From Cystobacter fuscus DSM 2262 (GTDB taxonomy: Bacteria > Myxococcota > Myxococcia > Myxococcales > Myxococcaceae), in contig NZ_ANAH02000004.1 of the NCBI RefSeq assembly GCF_000335475.2, forward strand, positions 310,001-374,000: a stretch of DNA of 64,000 nucleotides, read 5' to 3'. This document shows, in pieces, positions 8,708 to 16,961 of the stretch. Made by a program: the position numbers and the translations under genes. Every line of letters begins with the position of its first letter. Positions within the stretch are counted from its first letter, which is position 1. A model generated the notes under the pieces. That model did no database searches, was not told the origin of the DNA, and saw only the letters and a list, made by a program, of their open reading frames with translations.

Positions 8708-8804
8708 GAATCTCTTCCTTTTCAATACTGCGCGGGTCTGGAGCTACGTCTGGAGCAGTTTGCAAGACTTCAAACTGTCCACTCTTGAAGACGTCTGACG
8801 GGGC

Positions 8805-9389
8805 TCATTCGTGATTCATGGGCTCGGAGAGGGTGCTCTCGTCCAGGGAGTGGAGCAGGCGCGACAAGCCGCTGGGAATGTCCGCCTGTTCCACGTTCAT
8901 CTTCACCTTCACCTGCAGGGCGGAGGCGCTCTTGCCGCCTCGCATGCCCATCTTCAGCTCCAGCCGCTCGCGTGAGAGGAAGTCGTCGCGCGTGTCGCTC
9001 ACCTGGGTACGGGTCTTCGCCTTCTGGAGGCCACGGATGTTGGCCGCCAGCTCGATCTCTGCCGTCTTGATTTGAATGGCGGGGATGGGGATGAGCGAGA
9101 GCAGAGGAATCCGCACCTGGTAGCTTCTGCGCTGCCCCGCCTTGTCCTGCCGCTCATAGTGGAAGGTGAGCATGCGCAGCCGCCGGGGCTCCTGCTGCAT
9201 CGGCGCGCCGCCGCCCGGGGGCGAGGGGGCTTCGGCGGGCGGCTCGAAGCCGACCCGCTCGATGAACTCGGCGGTGACCTGGGCCGCCTGGGCCTCCGCC
9301 TGTACCAGTGCGGTGAGCGGCGCGCCGATCAGTTGATAGAACTGCAACGGCTTGTCATCACCTCCAGACTTGTTGATTTCTAGGTTCAT
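8805..9389 (-). CDS. DUF2589 family protein, paralogue 2
   Basis: 194 residues from ATG 9389, which follows a perfect AAGGAG site. The conserved blocks are IGAPLTALVQAE, AEFIERVGF, a PPGGG-rich loop, IPLLSLIPIPAIQIKTAEIEL and VEQADIPSGLSRLL, in the same order as in the neighbours. It lacks the long beta extension of the downstream paralogue. The central segment differs from the other two, with a RDDFLSRERLELKMGM run. Translation is likely coupled to the operon, since the next gene upstream ends only 33 bases away. Confidence 0.85.
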   Translation of the reverse strand: MNLEINKSGGDDKPLQFYQLIGAPLTALVQAEAQAAQVTAEFIERVGFEPPAEAPSPPGGGAPMQQEPRRLRMLTFHYERQDKAGQRRSYQVRIPLLSLIPIPAIQIKTAEIELAANIRGLQKAKTRTQVSDTRDDFLSRERLELKMGMRGGKSASALQVKVKMNVEQADIPSGLSRLLHSLDESTLSEPMNHE

Positions 9390-9422
9390 GGTGTTGCTCC
9401 TTCAGGGGATGAGGGGCGCCGC

Positions 9423-10364
9423 TCACTCGGGCAGAAGCTGGCGGACCACCTGCTGGGTGTCTTCGTCCTCCTCCTCGTTCCACTTGTAGTTGCGCATGTT
9501 GGTACGCAGCTTGAGCGAGGAGATGGCCGACTCTGGGACAGAGGCAAGCTGCTCGGCGGTGAAGAGCACCTCGAGCTCACAGTCGTCGTCCTCCTCCAAG
9601 AGCAGCTTCAGGGCCTCGATGAACCGGCGCAACATCGCCGTCAGCTCGGGCTTGAGCAGCGCCTGGTACTCGTCCCTCAGTTGTTTGCGCTCCACACCGA
9701 GCTTGCCGAGGAAGGCGTCCACCTGCGCGTTGTTCAACAGCTTGTCCTCCAACAGGCGGAAGAGGGTGGCGGCGAGCTGCTCGAGGTTGAGCTGCTGCTT
9801 CAGGTTGGACTCCAGGTTCCTGGAGAGGGGCTCGAGGAGCTTCTTCACCACCTCGGTGGCCTGCTTGAGCCCGTCGCCCTCGAGCAGCTCCTCCACGTCT
9901 TGCCAGAGGCGCTCGAGCATCGGCTCCGCTCGGGCGTCGGTCCCCGCCCCGTCCTTCTCGCCCTTGCGCTGCTCCAGCTCGTAGAGGAGGGTTTCGATGG
10001 ACTGTTGGGATTTGCCGCCCGGCGCCGTGGTCTCGCCGGTCCGGACCTGCTCCCGCAGACCGTGGATCTCGGCGGCGGCCAGGTCCACCGCGCGCCGGGC
10101 GGTGCGCAGCTTGTACTCGTCGATGAGGCTGTGGAGGCGATCCGCGCTGTCCATGTCGCGGGCCTCGGTCAGCATGGCGCTCTTGAAGGCGAACTTGAGC
10201 TCGAGCTCGACGGACTCGATGTCGGCCCGGGGGACGGGGAAGCCGCGCAGCAGCGGGTCCTTCTCATAATACCGGCTGATGTCGCGTGAATAAGCGTCGG
10301 AGTTCATCCGCGCCTGTGAGAAGTCCTTGAGAATGGCTCCGAGTACGTTGGCGAGGGAGATCAT
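9423..10364 (-). CDS. Helical partner protein of the DUF2589 operon
   Basis: 313 residues from ATG 10364, preceded by AGGAG. The first ~70 residues contain ANVLGAILKDFSQARMNSD and DPLLRGFPVPRADIESVEL, a block I associate with DUF2589 neighbourhoods but cannot name. Residues ~75-250 are strongly helical and charged (DRLHSLIDEYKLRTARRAVD, ELEQRKGEKDG, LEQLAATLFRLLEDKLLNNAQVDAFLGKLG), indicating coiled coils. The C-terminal ~40 residues are acidic (EDDDCELEVLFTAEQLASV, NEEEDEDTQ). It looks like a scaffold or filament partner, but the role is inferred. Confidence 0.7.
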   Translation of the reverse strand: MISLANVLGAILKDFSQARMNSDAYSRDISRYYEKDPLLRGFPVPRADIESVELELKFAFKSAMLTEARDMDSADRLHSLIDEYKLRTARRAVDLAAAEIHGLREQVRTGETTAPGGKSQQSIETLLYELEQRKGEKDGAGTDARAEPMLERLWQDVEELLEGDGLKQATEVVKKLLEPLSRNLESNLKQQLNLEQLAATLFRLLEDKLLNNAQVDAFLGKLGVERKQLRDEYQALLKPELTAMLRRFIEALKLLLEEDDDCELEVLFTAEQLASVPESAISSLKLRTNMRNYKWNEEEDEDTQQVVRQLLPE

Positions 10365-10376
10365 GGGTGCTCCTGT

Positions 10377-10970
10377 CTAGAGAGGGGGGGTGCCATCCGC
10401 CGCCGTCGCGACGGGCTGGACATGGATGGCCTCCGAGAGCACCGACAGCAGGCGCTGCATTCCGGAGGGAACGTCGTCCTGGACGGCGCGCAGGTGGAAA
10501 TCCATGGTGGTCTCCACGGCGTACCGTGAGGACCGGGTGGAAGTGGAGTCGCGCTTGCTCGAGAGATTCGCGGCGAGCCGGGGGCGGGAGCCGGGGGAAA
10601 GATAGTCTGCAATTCCTCCCTCGCCCCCGCTCGCGGCCTGAGCGCCCTCCTCGTCGCGGGCGGCGGCGACGCTGACCTTGAAATCGACGACCAGTTCCTC
10701 GAGCCGCAGGTAGGGCAGGGGAACCATCGTGAGGAGGGGAACCTCCAGGCGGACTGGCTCCGTCCCGCCTTCCTTCCGGGGGCGGTCGAAGTGGAAGACG
10801 AGCATGCGAAGCCGGCCGGACTCCGCGAAGGTGCGTCCCTCCTCCTCGGGCTCGAAGGCGAGCTGCCGGATGAAGTCGACGGAGGCGCTGGCGGCGCTGG
10901 CCTGCGCTTCGATGGCCGCCCGGAGCGGGGCGCCGACCACCGCGCCCAGGGTCATCTCTTGTCCATCCAT
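10377..10970 (-). CDS. DUF2589 family protein, paralogue 1
   Basis: 197 residues starting at ATG 10970, which follows GAGAGA. A TTG at 10988 is in frame but overlaps the upstream stop, so the ATG is preferred. The family blocks are VGAPLRAAIEAQ, VDFIRQLAF, VPLLTMVPLPYLRLEELVVDFK and VQDDVPSGMQRLL. The region SSKRDSTSTRSSRYAVETTMDF parallels the SSKKDSTASASSKYSIEYTMD of the long paralogue, so these two are the closest pair. It ends 12 bases before the helical partner gene begins. Confidence 0.85.
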   Translation of the reverse strand: MDGQEMTLGAVVGAPLRAAIEAQASAASASVDFIRQLAFEPEEEGRTFAESGRLRMLVFHFDRPRKEGGTEPVRLEVPLLTMVPLPYLRLEELVVDFKVSVAAARDEEGAQAASGGEGGIADYLSPGSRPRLAANLSSKRDSTSTRSSRYAVETTMDFHLRAVQDDVPSGMQRLLSVLSEAIHVQPVATAADGTPPL

Positions 10971-10984
10971 GAGGTGTCTCTCTT

Positions 10985-12526
10985 TCAAGCCAGCCAGCGG
11001 CGCGGACGGCTACGGCGAGAGGAGCGCCTGCGTGGCTCCACACCCGAGGGAAGGGCTTCCGGCTCCTCCTCCATGGCTTGGGCGGGCTCGTCCGGAGTGG
11101 GTGTGGGCGGAGGCGATGAAGAGGCGAAGGACGGATGGGACTGCTCCTCCGGTGGAGGTGGAGGGAGCGGCTCTTCTGGCACGGAAGCGGGAGTTGGAGC
11201 GGATGGCTCCTCCGGCTCGGGGGCGGGAGTCGGAGCGGAGGGCTCCTCTGGCACGAGCACGGGCGTCGGGGCGTGAACGGGAGTCCGAGCGGAAGCGCGG
11301 GCGGGAGTGGCGGATTCCTCCGCCGCGGGGGCCGGAGCGGGAGTCCGGACGGGAGTGGGTGGCTCCTTCGTCGCGGGGTCCGGAACGGGAGCCCGGGTGG
11401 GCGCCGGGGGCCGGGCCGAGGGGGGAGTCCAGGTGGGCGTGGGAAACGGAGCGGGAGTGGAAGTCGCTTTTGGAGTGGGAGCAAGAGTCCGGGTGGATGC
11501 GAGGGGCTCTTCCGGCGCGGGCGCTGGGCCGGGCGTCGGGGTAGAAATTGGAGCGAGGATGCGCGTGCTGACGGGCGCCTTCCCGCGGCCAGACACCTCC
11601 CGGTCCGCAACCGCTGCTTCCGCCTTGCCGCTGCGGAACAACGACTCCACGGTGTCCACCAGACGGTGCAGGATGGTGTAGACCAGCGAGGCGGAGAAGC
11701 CCCCGAGCAGGGCGAGCAGGGGCTTGGCCAGATCCACTCCCTGTGGGTTCCCGCTCCCGGAGAGGTTGCCGTTGTCGATGGGAATCAACTGCGCCAGCAT
11801 CAGCCCCGCGATGACGCCCAGGGCCATGCGAATCCAGTAGGACGAGTCGTAACGCGGATCATAGATACGCTTGCTGACATAGGAGTGCGCCGTGAACAGG
11901 CTGTTGAAGCAGGCACCGAGGCCGGCCGCGCTCATGTAGAAGCCGAGGACGATCAGCAACGTCGTGCCCTCGAGCTCGGAGAAGAGCTTCTGGAGGTTGA
12001 CGCGGTTGATTTCCTTCGACTGGGCGAATGCGATGAAGAGGGTGATGAAGCAGAGCGCCGCCACCATGAGGCGTCGGATGTTGGGCAAGGGCCCGAGGAT
12101 GCCCAGCGCGGTTCCGCTGTAGGGGTCGGTCTCCAACAGGTGGATGGTGCGGGGCGTGGCGGGAGCGACCACGCGGGCCAGGCCCCCATGGAACTCGGAC
12201 AGGAGTGACAGCGGCGGCTCCTCCGCGCTGGTGCTGGAGAGGTCGAGCGCGTCGAGGGACTGCTGCAGCTCCTCTGTCAGAGGAATGCCGCTCGCCCAGG
12301 CGTAGCGAATCATTGCCCGGCATTCCATGAGCACATAGTCCCGCAAGCTCTCGGGGGCCGGGGGATGGCCCTGCAAGGGGAGTCCGAGCCGGAGGAGCGG
12401 AGTTCGTTCCGCGCGCGGGGGAGTCAGGGGGGGGTTGCTCATGGTTTCAAGCTCGACGGGGTGGAGGGTCTGGAGGATGACGCTCCCGGAGGGGCTGCTG
12501 TGAATGGGCCTCATGGGCTCGGCCAT
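10985..12526 (-). CDS. Membrane protein with a long Pro/Ala/Thr-rich tail
   Basis: 513 residues from ATG 12526; a second ATG at 12442 is in frame and equally weakly served. Residues ~145-300 contain four predicted membrane helices (LMVAALCFITLFIAFAQS, LLIVLGFYMSAAGLGACF, RMALGVIAGLMLAQLI, LLALLGGFSASLVYTIL). The last ~190 residues are low-complexity repeats of EEPSAPTPAP and PTPAPA type that end in a basic motif (RRRSSRRSRPRRWLA). It is the first gene of the DUF2589 operon and its stop overlaps the start region of the next, so it probably anchors the products at the membrane. Confidence 0.7.
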   Translation of the reverse strand: MAEPMRPIHSSPSGSVILQTLHPVELETMSNPPLTPPRAERTPLLRLGLPLQGHPPAPESLRDYVLMECRAMIRYAWASGIPLTEELQQSLDALDLSSTSAEEPPLSLLSEFHGGLARVVAPATPRTIHLLETDPYSGTALGILGPLPNIRRLMVAALCFITLFIAFAQSKEINRVNLQKLFSELEGTTLLIVLGFYMSAAGLGACFNSLFTAHSYVSKRIYDPRYDSSYWIRMALGVIAGLMLAQLIPIDNGNLSGSGNPQGVDLAKPLLALLGGFSASLVYTILHRLVDTVESLFRSGKAEAAVADREVSGRGKAPVSTRILAPISTPTPGPAPAPEEPLASTRTLAPTPKATSTPAPFPTPTWTPPSARPPAPTRAPVPDPATKEPPTPVRTPAPAPAAEESATPARASARTPVHAPTPVLVPEEPSAPTPAPEPEEPSAPTPASVPEEPLPPPPPEEQSHPSFASSSPPPTPTPDEPAQAMEEEPEALPSGVEPRRRSSRRSRPRRWLA

Positions 12527-12552
12527 GACGGCAGGCGCCAGTCTGCTCGCTC

Positions 12553-12577
12553 GCGGCGCACGGGCGCTGTGCGCCGC
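12553..12577. promoter_or_regulatory. Hairpin upstream of the DUF2589 operon
   Basis: Nine bases GCGGCGCAC pair perfectly with GTGCGCCGC across a seven-base loop. The hairpin lies 27-51 bases ahead of the likely first start at 12526, so it could be an operator, an RNA leader hairpin or a terminator for upstream transcription. The downstream side of the stem is not followed by a T run. Confidence 0.4.
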
Positions 12578-12749
12578 CTCACTCTTGCGAGGTGAAGGGG
12601 GTCACTGAGCGCGGCGAGGAGCAACCTGCCTCATGCCCGGAGGAGGCGCGTCGTGTGGCCCGCTGAAACACGCGGGCTCATCCACAGCGGACACGAAGGC
12701 ACACGCTGTCAAAAGGAGGCGCGGCTCTCGTGTTTCATTCCTTACGCCA

Positions 12750-13140
12750 GCCATCTCCACGCCCGACGGCTTCGACGAGCAGCAACTGCGCGAGGCCCTC
12801 ACCGTGCGCCTTCGCCGTCGCGTGCGCCGCGATACCACCGTCAGCCTCGGGGGAGAATTATGAAATGGACGCCGGCCACCTGGCGAGCCGCGTGGTGACG
12901 CTCTGCCGCTGCCTGGTGGACGCGCGAGAGGCCCCCTCGGTGGAGGACGAGAACCAGCGCATTGCCCTGCACCCGGTGGACCCGGTGCGCAACTCCCGGC
13001 GCGAGCGCCCCTGGCGCCGCCCTCACCTGGATGAGACGGCCCCCCGCCACCCGGCCTTTGACCCGCCGCGCGCCCTGCTGGACAAGACCGTGGGCCGCCC
13101 TCCCGCCCACGCCACCGACGAGGACGGGGGTGAGGCATGA
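12750..13140 (+). pseudogene. C-terminal fragment of a DDE transposase, frameshifted
   Basis: A first frame reads DGFDEQQLREALTVRLRRRV and ends at a stop at 12863. The next frame continues MDAGHLASRVVTLCRCLVDA and IALHPVDPVRNSRRERP to a stop at 13140. The two pieces match one Mu-type transposase C-terminus of the kind found before ExeA/TniB-like ATPases, broken near 12855. The 5' part of the gene is absent. Its 3' end overlaps the next ATG by four bases, which is the usual operon layout of this transposon type, so both genes came in together. Confidence 0.65.
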
Positions 13141-13525
13141 CGCCCTCCTACCTCTCCCACTTCGGCCTTTCTCTGGCCTCCTTCTCCAAGGAGATTGCCG
13201 ATACTGACCTCTGGCTGCCTTCCTCCAAGGCCGCCCTGGTGGAGGAGCTGTGCGAGGCCCTGCGCCAGCGCGTGGTGCTCACCGGTGAGCCGGGCGTGGG
13301 CAAAACCTGCGTGCTGCGCGCGCTGCGCCACCGGCTGCCCCACGGCGGCTTCCGCCTCACCTACTGCCACAACGCCACCCTGGGCCGGCGCGACTTCTAC
13401 CGCCAGCTGTGCCTGGCATTGGGACTCAAGCCCTCGGCCACCGCGGCGGCCGTCTTCTACGCCGTGGCCACCCACGTGGAGCAGCTGGGCCTGGAGCGCA
13501 CCCACCCCGTGTTTCTCATTGAGGC
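13137..13525 (+). pseudogene. Truncated ExeA/TniB-like transposition ATPase
   Basis: From ATG 13137 the protein starts MTPSYLSHFGLSLASFSKEI with the Walker A motif VVLTGEPGVGKTCVL at residues ~43-57. It continues VLRALRHRLPHGGFRLTYCH and VATHVEQLGLERTHPVFLIE. Intact relatives would go on with a Walker B ending IDEAH, but here the sequence after FLIE changes to unrelated text at about 13520. The frame nominally runs to 13619 but the last ~30 codons are not homologous. It is a dead remnant of the transposon's helper ATPase. Confidence 0.7.
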
Positions 13526-13628
13526 GAGGCTTGCGCATGACCTCAGAAGTAATCACGCAGGTCCTACTTCTCGCACCACTCAGCCTACACTTCGCTCCCT
13601 TGCTCCCCTGCTAGAATGAGGGGATAGC

Positions 13629-13870
13629 TCAGGGCGAGGGCAAGGCCAGGTGCTCCAGAATGGCGTGCACCCCACCGGGGGCCGACAGGTATGCCAGCAC
13701 CCGCCTGCGGCCTCCACACCGAGAGCAGGCGAAGACATCCAGCGCGAAAGTACGAAGCAGCAGCCCCGCCCAATCCAATCGCGGCGTGCGCTCCTTCGTC
13801 GACTCCACCGTCGCAGCCAGAGCCGGGTTCTCCTCCTCTAGCGTGTCAGGGCGAGGGACTGGAAGCAGGG
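13629..13870 (-). pseudogene. IS91-like transposase, C-terminal fragment
   Basis: Read on the minus strand, the segment encodes RTPRLDWAGLLLRTFALDVF, then ACSRCGGRRRVLAYLSAPGG and VHAILEHLALPSP before the stop at 13631-13629. This CxRCGG(R)RR plus APGG..AILEHLxLP ending is the hallmark of IS91-type transposase C-termini. The open frame extends back to about 13916, but the upstream part cannot be confidently aligned by eye. No IS91 N-terminus is attached. A different IS91-like fragment lies at 24614-24736. Confidence 0.65.
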
Positions 13871-14094
13871 CCTGAACGCGGAGGGCAGGAAGGACTGGGT
13901 TGCCGCACGGTCGGGTTCAACCTCCCTGATCAGGGATGGTTGACGCCCGGAGTCGAGCCCAAGCCTGAGGAAGGCGCGGCTCGCCCGTGGGGACCTGATC
14001 AATCCTTCGGGCCTTCACATCGGGCGGCGCAGGACGTCCTATCATCGACCGCTCGTGAGGCGGTCTTGTCCCATCCGTTCGAAGGAAAAAAGAC

Positions 14095-14661
14095 ATGCCG
14101 TGGATGACCCATCAGCAAAGCGGTTTCCGCTATAAGACCATGGTCTATCAGCAATCCTGCTATCCATGCAGTTTGCAGATGATCCTGACCAATCTGGGCC
14201 GTTACAACCAGTCAGACGACATCGAAAACCGGTGGAATCAGCTTCAAGAGGCGGCGAATCGACCGAACCTCAACCAGCAGGCGCCGACCGAGAATGATGT
14301 GCACCGCAATCTGGCCCAGACTGATCTGCGCGGTGCCGGGGCACGGATCATCACTCCCACCATGATGGGGGCTGGTTTGAACCAACAGGCTTTCCAGCAA
14401 GAAGCGCAAGGCTTCCTGAACGGGCAGAACAGCTATATCGGTATGCTGATCGGTGTCGGGCATGCCACGGTGGTCTACCGGACGCAGAATGGTTTCGTTC
14501 ATGTCAATCCCTCGACGGATGTGAACAGCATCCGAGTCGAGTTCGCGCAGCAGATCAATGTTCAGGTGGTGCAGGGCGATAATGATTACGCTTTGCGTGT
14601 CACCGGTGTTGGGAATCCCAATTTCGTCATCGCTGGCAATTTCATTGCCTTACTGCGCTAG
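14095..14661 (+). CDS. Putative C39/papain-fold cysteine peptidase
   Basis: 188 residues from ATG 14095, preceded by an AAGGAAAAAA site. The N-terminal block QQSCYPCSLQMILTNLG carries the cysteine expected of a C39/C58-like papain fold. The histidine partner is likely in LIGVGHATVVYRTQNGFVHV, followed by NPSTD. The protein is rich in Gln and Asn (NQSDDIEN, ANRPNLNQQAP) and has no signal peptide or membrane span. Codon use and base content differ clearly from the neighbourhood, which suggests recent transfer. It may be a toxin or effector. The activity is inferred from two motifs only, and a transglutaminase-type fold is a possible alternative. Confidence 0.5.
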   Translation: MPWMTHQQSGFRYKTMVYQQSCYPCSLQMILTNLGRYNQSDDIENRWNQLQEAANRPNLNQQAPTENDVHRNLAQTDLRGAGARIITPTMMGAGLNQQAFQQEAQGFLNGQNSYIGMLIGVGHATVVYRTQNGFVHVNPSTDVNSIRVEFAQQINVQVVQGDNDYALRVTGVGNPNFVIAGNFIALLR

Positions 14662-14686
14662 GGAGCACCCCACTCAACTGGACGGC

Positions 14687-15094
14687 TCACGCCAAGCCAT
14701 CCGAGGCGAGTCCTGACAGAAGAGAGGCTCCGAGGGCCGGGGCGTCCCGGGTGGGCAGGAGCGCACCCGGGACGCAGACTCGTAACCGTTCACCGGATTG
14801 ATGCGTCCGGACAGGCATGAGCAACTCGAAATGGCGAGTACGTCGGATGCTCGACGTTGTTGAGGCGGGCCTGGGATGCGGTTGAATGGGTTGAGACATG
14901 GACAGGAGGGAGGCGACCGCAAAAGTAGGGCTGGACGCAGTTCGGTAGATCTGGCCGGTAATGAGAACGAAGTCGTTGAGTGAGCGTACATAGCGCCAGA
15001 GCTTCTCTTCGTCCTGTCGACCCTTCGCCTCCGCTGCTCGCCGCCGGGTCCCGATGAACAGCGTCGCGCCTGTAAGCTCCTCGAAGATTGTCAC
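14687..15094 (-). CDS. Small hypothetical protein, probably truncated
   Basis: GTG 15094 follows GGAGGT at good spacing, so this is likely a real start. The first ~40 residues (TIFEELTGATLFIGTRRRAA and EKLWRYVRSLNDFVLITGQI) look like a real conserved protein. From about 14930 onward the text (RTASSPTFAV...) is low in quality and probably noise after a breakpoint. I treat the second half as non-coding. No family is recognised. Confidence 0.35.
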   Translation of the reverse strand: MTIFEELTGATLFIGTRRRAAEAKGRQDEEKLWRYVRSLNDFVLITGQIYRTASSPTFAVASLLSMSQPIQPHPRPASTTSSIRRTRHFELLMPVRTHQSGERLRVCVPGALLPTRDAPALGASLLSGLASDGLA

Positions 15095-15555
15095 CTGCCC
15101 ACCTCCGCGAACTCGATTCCGGAGAGCATTCCCGGGGAGCGTTCCGCCATGACCAGGAGTGGCGTCAGGCGTGCTCTACCTGCCCATCTGCTCGTCGCTC
15201 GAGAACAATCACGTACCTGGCCAGGTCCTGGGGACCGGTTGGTCCGACCGCTGGGCGGCGCGCCGCACTACAGGAAACAAGTACGAAGGCAAGGCTCACC
15301 GCCATCGCCCGCTGTGTCACCGAGACCGTTCGCATGAGGGCAGCATCTCCCGAATGGGTCTACAGCGGAACCACCTGGAGCATTTCTCAGGTGAGCCGAC
15401 CGGGGAGGAGGGCGTCGTCGGGATCCGCCAGCAGGTGCATATAGGCGGGATGGGGGCGCTGTTGAGGGTGAGGTCCAGGTGCTCGAAGGGCAGGGTCCCC
15501 TTCAGGAGCGCGCACGGGTAGCATGGGGAGGCATCTTTGAGTGGGGGGAAGTTCC
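15095..15555. other. Intergenic stretch without recognisable gene
   Basis: 460 bases between the truncated hypothetical gene and the P450. Several short open frames exist on both strands but none has conserved-looking sequence, good codon bias or a ribosome site. The P450 ribosome site GGGGGAAG sits at the right end. Confidence 0.5.
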
Positions 15556-16755
15556 ATGCACCAGCGCTTGAACCTCATGTCGCCCGAGATCCGGGCCAAT
15601 CCATACCCTGCCTACGCGGAGTTTCGCCGCACCACTCCAGTGGCCCAGGTGGACCCGGGCGGGCTGTGGGCCGTGAGCCGGTATGAGGATGTCCTGCACA
15701 TCTTCAAGAACCCGAAGCTCTACTCGTCCGAGGGGCTGCGGCTGGCGGCGGATCCTCCCTGGTTCGGGCGCTCCAATCCCATCTCCGACTCGCTGATCTT
15801 CATGGATGATCCGAAGGTGCATGGCCGGATGCGAGGCCTGGTCAATCGCGCGTTCGGTCCCTCCGCATTGAGCCGGCTCGAGCCGAGCATCCGAGCCACC
15901 GCCGAGCAACTCACCACCCGCGTCCTCGACCGCCGCGATGTGGACTTCGTCGCGGACTTCGCCCTGCCGCTGCCCGCCAGTGTCATCGGGGCGCTGCTGG
16001 GCCTGGATCCGGCGCTCCACTCGCGCTTCAAGCAGTGGGCGGACGACATCATGGCCATCAGCGCCACCCAGCCGGGAGACACCGCGATGCTGGAGCAGTG
16101 CCGGCGCACGGTGGCGGAGATGGAGCAGTACCTGGGCCAGGTGCTGGAGCACCGCCGTCAGACGCCGGGCGATGACATGGTGAGCGACTTGCTGCGGTCC
16201 CGAGTGGACGGCGAGGCGCTCACGGCCAAGGAGCTGCTGGGTTTTCTCTTCCTGCTGCTGATCGCGGGGTTGGAGACCACCGTGCACCTGCTGGGGCACT
16301 CCGCGCGCATCCTCGCCGAGCATCCGGCCGTGCTGAGGCAACTGCGTGGGGACCGCTCCCTCATTCCGCGGTTCATCGAGGAGGTGCTCCGCTTCGAGCC
16401 CCCGGTGCATGGCACCATCCGCCTCTGCACCCAGGACGTGACGCTGGCGGGCGTCTCGCTGCCACGCGGCAGCCCGCTGCTGGTGCTGCAGGGCTCGGCC
16501 CTGCGAGACGAGCACTACTGCGCGGACGCGGACCGATTCAGCCTGGAGCGCAAGGGGCCGCAGAACCTGGCCTTCGGGCATGGCATGCACTTCTGCCTGG
16601 GCGCGGCCCTGGCCCGGGTCGAGGCGCGCGTGGCCCTGGAGGCCCTGCTCGCGCGGTGCGGCACCGTGTCCCTCCGCCCGGAGCCCGTCGAGTGGAACTT
16701 CGCGATGACGGTCCGGGGGATGCGGAATCTGCCGCTCGAGGTGCTCCCCGCCTGA
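15556..16755 (+). CDS. Cytochrome P450
   Basis: 399 residues from ATG 15556; the GTG at 15541 is part of the ribosome site (GGGGGAAG). The I-helix motif is LLIAGLETTVHLLG, the ExxR motif is EEVLRFEPP and the heme loop is FGHGMHFCLGAALARVE, with the axial cysteine in FC. The opening MSPEIRANPYPAYAEFRR and the length are typical of soluble bacterial class I enzymes. It should oxidise a small lipophilic substrate using separate ferredoxin and reductase. No ferredoxin gene is adjacent, and the neighbours do not reveal the substrate. Confidence 0.95.
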   Translation: MHQRLNLMSPEIRANPYPAYAEFRRTTPVAQVDPGGLWAVSRYEDVLHIFKNPKLYSSEGLRLAADPPWFGRSNPISDSLIFMDDPKVHGRMRGLVNRAFGPSALSRLEPSIRATAEQLTTRVLDRRDVDFVADFALPLPASVIGALLGLDPALHSRFKQWADDIMAISATQPGDTAMLEQCRRTVAEMEQYLGQVLEHRRQTPGDDMVSDLLRSRVDGEALTAKELLGFLFLLLIAGLETTVHLLGHSARILAEHPAVLRQLRGDRSLIPRFIEEVLRFEPPVHGTIRLCTQDVTLAGVSLPRGSPLLVLQGSALRDEHYCADADRFSLERKGPQNLAFGHGMHFCLGAALARVEARVALEALLARCGTVSLRPEPVEWNFAMTVRGMRNLPLEVLPA

Positions 16756-16800
16756 GCTGAGCGCCTCGAGCGCGACGGCTGGTATTTGACGTGAACGAGT

Positions 16801-16840
16801 CGGGCAAGAAGTTGCCGGCGCGGGCAAGAAGTTGCCGGCG
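16801..16840. repeat. Two tandem 20-base operator-like repeats
   Basis: CGGGCAAGAAGTTGCCGGCG is repeated exactly, head to tail, at 16801-16820 and 16821-16840. Each copy contains GGCAA-GAAG-TTGCC, a partial palindrome. They lie 122 bases ahead of the avidin-like gene and 46 bases after the P450 stop, so they could be an operator for the secreted protein. Confidence 0.5.
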
Positions 16841-16961
16841 CGCCCGGGCCTCCGGACGTGTCTTCGCCGGGCAACGCGGTGCGGAGCCGTGCTGGCACGA
16901 CGCGTGCTCATGGGAGTGCCCGAGCCCCATCAAGGCGCTCGAACCCGGAAAGGTTTCACCC

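Noticed and set aside
15159-15521. Plus-strand 120-codon frame before the P450
   Set aside because: No ribosome site, poor codon bias and no recognisable motif.
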